A stretch of DNA of 64,000 nt from Gimesia sp. Its GTDB lineage: Bacteria; Planctomycetota; Planctomycetia; Planctomycetales; Planctomycetaceae. Positions 58,301-64,000 of the stretch are shown here, in pieces. The stretch spans positions 434,001-498,000 of the forward strand of contig NZ_JAVJSQ010000019.1 of assembly GCF_040219335.1 (NCBI RefSeq). Direction: 5' to 3'. Under the pieces are notes generated by a model. That model made no database searches, was not told the DNA's origin, and saw nothing but the letters and a program-made list of their open reading frames with translations. How positions within the stretch are numbered: position 1 is the first letter of the stretch; each line of letters begins with the position of its first letter. The translations under genes and the position numbers were made by a program.

Positions 58301-60528
58301 ATCCGCAAAGCACGCATGTTGTGACCAGCGGCTATGATCGCCGGGTTCTGCTCTGGAAACCGGAAGACATTGTGCCCTTCGATTTCTCGAAAATCGTTTC
58401 TGGACAAAAAGTCAATGCGCCTCCCTACCTCGCATTCGAAGGTCACCAGGACAGCGTCCAGTCTGCCGAATTCTCGCAGGATGGTTCGATGATCATCTCT
58501 GCCAGCCATGACAACACGGTCAAACTCTGGGACGTGGAAACGGTGAAAGCCATTAAGACCTTCCGCGGACATGACAGCTGGGTCCAGGCGGCAACGTTAC
58601 TGAACGATGGTAAGTGGATCCTTTCCGCGAGTCACGATGCGCATACGAAATTGTGGAACATCGCCGGTTATGCCGAGATCCGCACTCTGAAAGGGCGCGT
58701 TCTGGAGAAGCATGTCGATGCGGTTCTGGATGTCTCCTTCTCGAAAGATGGCAAGCATCTGGTTACTGCCAGCCGCGATAAAACGGCCATTTCCTGGGAT
58801 GTCGCGACCGGCACACCGGAAAAAGAATTTACGGAAGGTCATGCATTCCTGGCTTCCAGCGCCGTCTTTCTGCCGGACCGGAAACGCCTGGCAACGGCCG
58901 CCGTGGATAACTCGGTTCGGATCTGGGATATTCAGACAGGAACCGAACACAAACGCTTCGAACACACGGGACGGAGTGCCGCCATTGATGTTTCGGCCGA
59001 TTCCCGACTACTGCTGACCGGCAGTGATACAAAGACCGTGCGGATCTGGAACATTGAAACCGGTAAATTGATCCGGGAACTGCGCGGTCATAAATCAGAG
59101 GTCAGTGCCGTCGCTTTTTCCGATGACATGCGCTACTGTGCCAGTGGAGACGCCCGTGGACGCTGCATGCTGTGGGAAGTCGCCAGCGGGAAACTGCTAC
59201 ATCGCCTGGAAGCACATACGCGTCGGATTAATGGGCTGGCCTTCCTGCCGGACGGAAAAACGCTGTTGTCCGCCAGCGGTGACAATACCGTGGGTAACTG
59301 GGATATCACGACTGGGGAAGAGAATCAGCAAAAGATTCTGAAGCACCCCGATGCCATCATGTCGATGGATGTGTTTGACAACGGCACCAAAGCTGTCACC
59401 AGTTGTGCGGATGGACTGGTCCGGATCTGGAATTTATCAACGCCGGAAGTTGCGCAGACAATTCATCCTGCCAACGGGTTGATCAATTCCGTCAGCGTTT
59501 CCCATGATAACAAGCGGCTGTTGACTGCCAATGTGCAGCAGCGGGTGATTCAAGTCTGGGCTCTGGACACCGGAAAAGAACTGCAGGTTCCCGGCAATAA
59601 CGGACACTTGCAACCATTCCTGGATTTCAAAACCCGGGGCGGCATGCTCTGGACGGCAGTCTTCTCTCCCTATCATGATTCCATTCTGACGGTCGGCGGT
59701 CGTGATGCCCGGCTCTGGAATGGGGTAACCGCCCAGCAATTGATGGCCTTCCACCCGCACGGCGTGGTCGCCTCAGCTTCGTTTTCTCCGGACGGTAAAT
59801 GGCTGGTGACCGGCAGCTGGGATAATTCTGCCAAGATCTGGAGTACCGAAACCGGACAGGCAGAAAAGAAACTGGAACAGAAACATACGGGCTATGTAAA
59901 TACGGTACGCTACTCTCCCCAGGGGAATCGGATTGTGACCGCCAGCGATGACGGGACTTCAAAAATCTGGGATGCACAATCGGGCGAGATGCTGCTAAGC
60001 CTCGATCAACCCGACACGCACGTGAAGAGCGCCGTCTTCTCTCCCGACGGAAAGAAAGTTGTGACCGCCTCCGATGACAAAACCCTGGTGATGTGGGATG
60101 CTCAGACAGGCAAGAAACTGTCCACCTTCAAGGGACACGACTGGCCTGTTCTGGAAGTCGCATTTTCACACGATGGCACGCGGCTGATCTCCGGTTCCGA
60201 AGATAATACGGCGATTATCTGGGATATCGCGACTAAGGAGAAAAAGGTACTGGCCGGGCATACGGCGTCGGTGGAATCTGTCGTCTTTTCACCGGATGAT
60301 ACGCGAGCCTTCACGGCCAGCGACGATGGTACCGCCAAACTGTGGGATACGAAATCGGGTAAGGAAATTCTGACGTTGAGCAGCCACTCACAGGGTGTGA
60401 CCTCGGTCGATTTTTCTCCCGATGGACGTTTCGTCGCAACAGGCAGCCAGGACGGACAGGCTATATTGTGGCTGACCGTCGACTGGAAAGACAAAGCGGT
60501 CGCCCGCGTCGTCAGCCGCGCCCCTTAA
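55375..60528 (+). CDS. Ser/Thr protein kinase with 21 WD40 repeats
   Basis: The 1717-residue product has four parts. Residues 1-240 are very acidic and carry about ten D/N-x-T-(I/L/M) motifs (NDQTLPD, DQTIISD, DATMSD, NATIVD, DRTITE and others). Residues about 248-510 are a Pkn-type kinase: GQGGMG loop near 255, VAVK lysine K277, HRDLKPEN with D369, and DWG (387-389) in the DFG position. A membrane helix lies at about 617-636, followed by a Lys/Glu/Ala coiled coil to about 725 and a CPERLRNWEWG motif. Residues about 780-1710 hold 21 WD40 repeats, enough for three seven-bladed propellers. The kinase should be cytoplasmic and the propellers on the other side of the membrane. It follows the giant protein gene by 111 bp and overlaps the next, convergent gene by 4 bp. 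Confidence 0.95.
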   Translation: MNEFPDKEEQNEAAADDDLSLRNDQTLPDSISDSDEAGSDIDQTIISDQWDSEALADEARDTSDATMSDDQFQTMEESDSENDTYEDLAGNDQTMVDNGVSDEINATIVDPNLNDLDRTITEEEHEGWAGMQTVSENPNDQPEQGNDQTLIIDEPLDQSDIGATLVEDGSSPADIDATIVSDDVPPELVATMNDAWGPGMATIPEGPEMTIKAREVPLEELTNQTSLVIKKRDFSDKIKSEYLENAEYELLEVLGQGGMGVVYTARQTSIDRQVAVKMLKGKTAKNKDQRHKFLAEAVVTGELDHPNIVPIYDVGSNNSGALFYSMKKVEGRPWLKTIRKNSLGENLNILMKVADAVAFAHSRSVVHRDLKPENVMLGEFGEVLVMDWGLAQSTSGFRKSESIITTSSMGGTPAYMAPEMATGPVDKISPLSDIYLLGAILYEILTGRPPHTGKTAMKCLMAAAKNEIVPTEKTGELVDIAMKAMALRQEDRYQSVQELQQAILQYQSHSESISLATRAEEDLKQAIDTENYEMFSRALFGFQEAVSLWPENKTAREGVEKTTLCYANTAYAKGDYDLALSLLKEEEAGHADLIDTIREAQTERDARQQRLKTAKRVFVGMLTTVLVIVTGAFFWIRAEAENARQAEKVAAEERDNALKAKEKETIALTQAIESEKVAIAQKIEADKAREKEEIAREQAVKNREVAIKERDRANVERIKAEQAKEKEEYEAYIARIGLAAAKIDENAFESATELLKGCPERLRNWEWGRLMHLCSQSSRTYDAKAPVDSLALSQDNTQYVTGSRDGYARLWDRATGQILATFDHKNHPVLAAAISPDGTILATGSEDPNGYIKLWDLETHLPIARKFEDPSQSAPFDRGHTEGILSISFSKDGERLLTSSYDKTARLWDVDSGQQIRRFWGHNWWVWDANFSTDERRIVTASQDGTAVIWSVETGEKGAPFTGHQGPIYSAHFSPDPQSTHVVTSGYDRRVLLWKPEDIVPFDFSKIVSGQKVNAPPYLAFEGHQDSVQSAEFSQDGSMIISASHDNTVKLWDVETVKAIKTFRGHDSWVQAATLLNDGKWILSASHDAHTKLWNIAGYAEIRTLKGRVLEKHVDAVLDVSFSKDGKHLVTASRDKTAISWDVATGTPEKEFTEGHAFLASSAVFLPDRKRLATAAVDNSVRIWDIQTGTEHKRFEHTGRSAAIDVSADSRLLLTGSDTKTVRIWNIETGKLIRELRGHKSEVSAVAFSDDMRYCASGDARGRCMLWEVASGKLLHRLEAHTRRINGLAFLPDGKTLLSASGDNTVGNWDITTGEENQQKILKHPDAIMSMDVFDNGTKAVTSCADGLVRIWNLSTPEVAQTIHPANGLINSVSVSHDNKRLLTANVQQRVIQVWALDTGKELQVPGNNGHLQPFLDFKTRGGMLWTAVFSPYHDSILTVGGRDARLWNGVTAQQLMAFHPHGVVASASFSPDGKWLVTGSWDNSAKIWSTETGQAEKKLEQKHTGYVNTVRYSPQGNRIVTASDDGTSKIWDAQSGEMLLSLDQPDTHVKSAVFSPDGKKVVTASDDKTLVMWDAQTGKKLSTFKGHDWPVLEVAFSHDGTRLISGSEDNTAIIWDIATKEKKVLAGHTASVESVVFSPDDTRAFTASDDGTAKLWDTKSGKEILTLSSHSQGVTSVDFSPDGRFVATGSQDGQAILWLTVDWKDKAVARVVSRAP

Positions 60529-61130
60529 AAGTGGAAGTGCCCGTGTACGCCATAGTGCGGGCGAACATATCGTGGACGCGGACGGGGTCGAACGTAGACC
60601 ACCGAAGGTGATGTCACAACCGCCCGTTCCCGGACAATGACTGGCTCGGCAGTGGTACTGACGTAGTTGTGTTGCTGCATGTACTCGATCAGCTGGTCAC
60701 TGAGTCCCTGCTGTTTGAGCATGATCAGCGTCTGGGGACTGAGGTCGAAGGCACCGCCGCGACTGCGAATGGCGCCCATGATGACGGAATCGCTGACGCC
60801 GCTGTGGGCCATCTGAATGACGTCGCTGTTGCTGATCGCCCCACGTGCCATGCGTTCGTGATTCGCCTGGGCGATGGCGACATCGCGTTCTTCCCGGGCA
60901 TCTTCAGCGTTGCCGATCAAACCGCCGGCGAGTCCACCGGTGGCGGCACCGATCAGGGCCCCTGCTCCGGCATCGCCGGAATTACTGCCAATAATCGCAC
61001 CGGCCAGAGCACCGATGCCCGCGCCACTGGCCATGCCGGCTTCCGTATGGTTTCTGGCAGCGCAGCCTGTCTGAACTAACAGACCTGCGAAAATAAGAGT
61101 GATACCAGCCCGATACGATAACGCGTTCAT
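60525..61130 (-). CDS. Glycine-zipper lipoprotein
   Basis: The 201-residue product, from ATG at 61130, has a hydrophobic leader ending in VQTGC, a slightly atypical lipobox. Residues about 35-75 form a glycine-zipper (GAGIGALAGAIIG, GALIGAATGGLAGGLIG) as in outer-membrane small lipoproteins. A helical part (NSDVIQMAHSGVSDSVIMGA) and a Pro/Arg/His-rich tail (VRPRPRPRYVRPHYG) follow. Function is unknown; membrane insertion or oligomerisation is inferred from the zipper. Its stop codon overlaps that of the kinase (TTAA, 4 bp overlap). Confidence 0.82.
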   Translation of the reverse strand: MNALSYRAGITLIFAGLLVQTGCAARNHTEAGMASGAGIGALAGAIIGSNSGDAGAGALIGAATGGLAGGLIGNAEDAREERDVAIAQANHERMARGAISNSDVIQMAHSGVSDSVIMGAIRSRGGAFDLSPQTLIMLKQQGLSDQLIEYMQQHNYVSTTAEPVIVRERAVVTSPSVVYVRPRPRPRYVRPHYGVHGHFHF

Positions 61131-61491
61131 TGATGTGAATCCTTCCACACAACACTTGCAGTTTTTACAACCCCTGAACAGATTCTCCACGCTGACGGGC
61201 AATCATCGTCCCCTCAGTTAATATATCGGGATCGCAGGCTTCCATTATCAGATTTTCTGGGGGTTGCCTAGATGAATTTCTCAATAGTAAACTGCCAGGT
61301 GCAAGTTTATGATTTGCGGTGTGCCTAAGATGTTATTTACAGGGCTTTTAACAGGCTGCAGAAAAGTCACGAAATAGACACTTCACAAAATGACACACCC
61401 GGGCGAACAATAGGTTCAATTCACGGGCACATCAGCGAACCGCCCGCTGACGACATTGATATTCCCCTGCACACAGGAAAGCATTGGACGC
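61131..61491. other. 361-bp divergent intergenic region
   Basis: This separates the glycine-zipper lipoprotein and the ABM-domain gene. It should hold both promoters. I see no repeats, RNA fold or coding frame. Confidence 0.4.
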
Positions 61492-62061
61492 ATGCACTCA
61501 ACCGATTCTGACCCCGTCACCATGGTTGTGACGGCCCACCCTGCCCCCGGAAATCAAAAGGAATGGGAGCAGACACTGACGAATACCATACAGGCCTCGC
61601 TGAAATTTCCCGGTCACCTGGGAACGACGGTCCTCAAACAGGAATCTCGCTCCCGGCCCACCTACCAGATCGTGTTGAGGTTCGATCGGTTGGAGAATCT
61701 CGAACGCTGGAAGAATTCACCCGAACGGGAGCACTGGATCTCTCGCCTGCATGCCCTTGAGCACCGTCCTCCGGTGATCACTCACAACACGGGGCTGGAA
61801 ACCTGGTTTGAATTTTCACACCAGGACGAGCACCACCCGCATCCGCCTAAATACAAGATGGCCATCATTATCTGGATCGCCGTCTACGTGAGTATCATAC
61901 CGATCATCAACCTGATTCGTCCTTTTACCAGCGAGCTGCATTTCCTGATCGGAAGCGCGATCACCACCTCGATTACAGTTCCGCTGATGACCTGGGTAAT
62001 GATCCCGCTGCTGAGCTGGCTGCTCCAGAACTGGCTCTATCCGAAACCGAACAATTCCTGA
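61492..62061 (+). CDS. Antibiotic biosynthesis monooxygenase (ABM) domain membrane protein
   Basis: The 189-residue product, from ATG at 61492 with AGGAAAG upstream, has an ABM-like ferredoxin fold at the N terminus (VTMVVTAHPAPGNQKEWEQT, SRPTYQIVLRFDRLENLERW). Residues about 105-120 are His/Pro-rich (HQDEHHPHPPK). The C-terminal half holds two hydrophobic helices (MAIIIWIAVYVSIIPIINLI and SAITTSITVPLMTWVMIPLLSWLL). This two-part form is known as an ABM protein fused to a membrane anchor; the substrate is unknown. It converges on the cytochrome gene with 3 bp between stops. Confidence 0.85.
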   Translation: MHSTDSDPVTMVVTAHPAPGNQKEWEQTLTNTIQASLKFPGHLGTTVLKQESRSRPTYQIVLRFDRLENLERWKNSPEREHWISRLHALEHRPPVITHNTGLETWFEFSHQDEHHPHPPKYKMAIIIWIAVYVSIIPIINLIRPFTSELHFLIGSAITTSITVPLMTWVMIPLLSWLLQNWLYPKPNNS

Positions 62062-62064
62062 CGG

Positions 62065-62913
62065 CTACTTCGTGGTAGACGAAGCGGGCTTCCAGTCGTA
62101 AACGCCGCGCTGTTCGACCGGGGGCAGATGCTCTTCCAGGATGAAATGCGGACGCGAATGCGAATTGACATAGACGGCGATATCCAGGGCTTCCTGCTCG
62201 GTCAGATCGGTTTCCCCCGGCGGCATGGCCACTTTGAGCCAGGCTGCCAGCTTATCGTTTCTGCTCAGTCCCGCGCCGTCGTTATAAGAATCTTTGCCCC
62301 ACACTGGTGGTCCTTCGGATGTTCCCGCGCCTGATGCGTCGTGACAGTCGGCACAGCGTGCTGCGTAGAGTTTCGCGCCCCGTCGTTCTTCTGCCAGTTC
62401 CGCCTGCAGACTGAGGGGTTGCACATGACGAGGGCCCAGTGGTTTCTGGTGATTCATTTTGATCTCAGCGCCCGAGGAGAGCCAGGTGATATACGCGGTA
62501 ATCGCCACTGATACTTTGCTGCCGAGGGGAGGACGAATTCCGTTCTGGCTGCGCATGAAACAGTTCAGCACTCGATCTTCCAGCGTGATCACCCGTTTTT
62601 CGCGGGGAGACCAGGCCGGGTAAGCGGAAGCCACTCCCAGAAAACTGGCGGCTTGCGGATTGGTGCCGTTCTCCAGATGACAGGAAGTGCAGTCGAGCTT
62701 ATTGCCGATATACTGTTTAGAAAGTGGATGCTCGTGAGTGCGTGCGACGATTTCTTCCCCCAGCTTGACGATGGCACCGAGTTCGCCGGGAGGATATGCC
62801 TCCGGGATGAGCGATTTCTGTGGTTCCTCAGAAGTCTCCCGTGCAGACAGTGTCGTCAACACAATTAACAGGGCCAGTCCAGTAACCGGTAGCGTCAGCC
62901 AGCGTCGTTGCAT
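62065..62913 (-). CDS. TsdA-like dihaem cytochrome c (thiosulfate dehydrogenase family)
   Basis: The exported product of about 282 residues has a leader (LTLPVTGLALLIVLTTLSA) and two haem sites, CTSCH and CADCH. The ARTHEHPLSKQYIGNKLDCTSC stretch, LEDRVLNCFMRSQNG and DIAVYVNSHSRPHF match TsdA. The Cys in LNCF lies 43 residues after the first haem Cys, fitting the unusual axial Cys ligand of TsdA haem 1. The likely reaction is oxidation of thiosulfate to tetrathionate or the reverse, in the periplasm. ATG at 62913 is preferred, with GGAAAG upstream; ATG at 62937 is an alternative. The upstream DsrE gene is on the same strand. Confidence 0.88.
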   Translation of the reverse strand: MQRRWLTLPVTGLALLIVLTTLSARETSEEPQKSLIPEAYPPGELGAIVKLGEEIVARTHEHPLSKQYIGNKLDCTSCHLENGTNPQAASFLGVASAYPAWSPREKRVITLEDRVLNCFMRSQNGIRPPLGSKVSVAITAYITWLSSGAEIKMNHQKPLGPRHVQPLSLQAELAEERRGAKLYAARCADCHDASGAGTSEGPPVWGKDSYNDGAGLSRNDKLAAWLKVAMPPGETDLTEQEALDIAVYVNSHSRPHFILEEHLPPVEQRGVYDWKPASSTTK

Positions 62914-63036
62914 CGTCTTCTTTCCAAATTCGGTCATCTCTTACAGGGAGCAGCAGGCGCGTATCTCCCCCGCTCTGCGCGTACGTCTGGGATTATACGC
63001 ACAGAAAGACCGGCAGTGGTGATTTTCTTCCGCTTT

Positions 63037-64000
63037 TTATTTCAGAGGGACATAGGCATAGCCGTCTGCCTGCAGATTCACCAGAGACGTGAGTGCGGAG
63101 ACCGCGACATCCGTGAACACAACCACCTGGTCCGGCTGCCCCCCTTTACCGACGAGTGACTGACCACAGACGTAGATCTCGACACCGGCTTCATGCAGTT
63201 CGTGCAGGCAATCCAGGTTCGGATTACTTTTCGTATCGAAGCGTTCCGCGTAGGCATCATCATTTAAGGCACAGAGCGTGGCGTCGCCATGCAGGACGAC
63301 CGCGATTTTTGCTGCCGCAGGATCCTTCCCGGCTCCCTCGTAAATATTCACAAAGCGGGCCACTTTTTCGATGGAGGGGTTCAGCTTGTCAGCAGGGCCT
63401 CCCTTGGTCAGGTCGACACAGATTTTACTCTGATCCCGTGGCTGCTGAGCTGCGCCTGGCAACTGGACGACCTTGCCATATTCCTTGATACGGGGATGAT
63501 GGTATTCCAGTGGTGCAGGATCTTTGGCTGACGTAGAGACCGGGTGGTTCTTCATTGCCTCGGGGAATCCCCGTTTGACGAATTCCGAAACGGTCTTCGC
63601 ATGCTGTTGAATAAGCTTCACAACGTAGGGGTTCTCTGAAGTCTCAATCACCCGCACACCTTTGGGTGTGTTTTCGGTGACCATTTTGATCTGTCTGGCA
63701 TGCTTGAAGAGTTCGGCGAACAGGGGATCCCGCATCCGAATGGGCTGCTGTTTTTCAACCCGCTCTTTCATCCAGTAGACGTGTTCCCGGATTTTCGCCG
63801 CGACCTGTGGATCGTCTGATTCGGTCAGCGTCTTGACGCCATTGGGAAGTAGTTGCACATCGCGACGAATCTTCTGATGATTCGTTAAGAGGTAACGGAA
63901 GTCGGCATGATCCCGGTCATGTGCCTGCGAATGACCATTTCCTTGACCCTGACCGACTCCCGCATGACCTCGTCCATGTCCCTGCCCCCGTCCGGGACCT
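63037..64000 (-). CDS. DsrE-family protein with Gly/His-rich N-terminal region (cut by window edge)
   Basis: The frame is open from the stop at 63037 to the right edge, so the true start is outside the window. The visible part is about 321 residues. It begins with a Gly/His/Gln-rich stretch (GRGQGHGRGHAGVGQGQGNG), followed by a helical domain (HADFRYLLTNHQKIRRDVQL, TESDDPQVAAKIREHVYWM, two copies of a T-S/E-D/N-P-x-V pattern). The C terminus is DsrE-like (IAVVLHGDATLCALND, EAGVEIYVCGQSLVGKGG, ALTSLVNLQADGYAYVPL) with a Cys in the position used for sulfur handling in the family. With the adjacent TsdA-like cytochrome this suggests sulfur-compound metabolism. A GTG at 63858 is only an internal codon. 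Confidence 0.85.
   Translation of the reverse strand, partial: GPGRGQGHGRGHAGVGQGQGNGHSQAHDRDHADFRYLLTNHQKIRRDVQLLPNGVKTLTESDDPQVAAKIREHVYWMKERVEKQQPIRMRDPLFAELFKHARQIKMVTENTPKGVRVIETSENPYVVKLIQQHAKTVSEFVKRGFPEAMKNHPVSTSAKDPAPLEYHHPRIKEYGKVVQLPGAAQQPRDQSKICVDLTKGGPADKLNPSIEKVARFVNIYEGAGKDPAAAKIAVVLHGDATLCALNDDAYAERFDTKSNPNLDCLHELHEAGVEIYVCGQSLVGKGGQPDQVVVFTDVAVSALTSLVNLQADGYAYVPLK

Overview
The window looks like chromosomal DNA of a planctomycete, most likely a Gimesia-like member of the Planctomycetales. This is inferred from gene content: DUF1549 and DUF1501 proteins, a DUF1559 domain on a BlaR1-type peptidase, a giant surface protein with the LEER(I/V)VLN-type N-terminal motif of planctomycete extracellular proteins, a Ser/Thr kinase fused to WD40 propellers, and hopanoid HpnH. 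I found no rRNA, tRNA, CRISPR array, insertion sequence or phage genes. The region reads as a stable core chromosome with lineage-specific inserts.

Layout. 1-5.9 kb: the start of a DUF1549 protein (cut by the left edge), a small membrane protein and a 1451-residue PQQ-propeller lipoprotein with an embedded methyltransferase-like fold. 5.9-12 kb: housekeeping genes recJ (minus), ilvN and ilvC (plus, closed by a strong terminator), a radical SAM protein and a convergent DUF4912 protein. 12.0-20.9 kb: a 920-bp leader, then a complete F-type ATP synthase operon in the order atpZ, a membrane gene in the atpI position, atpB, E, F, H, A, G, D, C, ended by a perfect hairpin terminator. 20.9-25 kb: a small Cys-rich protein, a conserved hypothetical protein, a lipoprotein, a cytosine-deaminase-like enzyme, a secreted protein and a DcaP-like porin. 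26-37 kb: an apparently circularly permuted SGNH hydrolase, an MFS transporter, a DUF1501 protein, a BlaI / M56-DUF1559 regulatory pair, hpnH, an enolase-superfamily enzyme and a Pro-rich lipoprotein. 37.8-60.5 kb: the 5812-residue mosaic surface protein followed 111 bp later by a 1717-residue kinase with 21 WD40 repeats. 60.5-64 kb: a glycine-zipper lipoprotein, an ABM-domain membrane protein, a TsdA-like dihaem cytochrome c and a DsrE-family protein cut by the right edge.

How genes work together. The atp genes encode one complete proton-type F1Fo enzyme. ilvN and ilvC serve branched-chain amino acid synthesis, but the catalytic ilvB is not in the window. BlaI and the M56 protein form a translationally coupled sensor-repressor pair in which the sensor domain has been replaced. 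The cytochrome and DsrE gene at the right edge suggest a small sulfur-compound oxidation module. The giant protein and the kinase are adjacent and co-oriented and may be expressed together, but this is inference.

The least expected items are the permuted SGNH hydrolase, the M56-DUF1559 sensor, the His/Asp-rich loop in AtpB, the exact 78- and 129-residue repeats in the giant protein, and the D-x-T-(I/L/M) array at the kinase N terminus.
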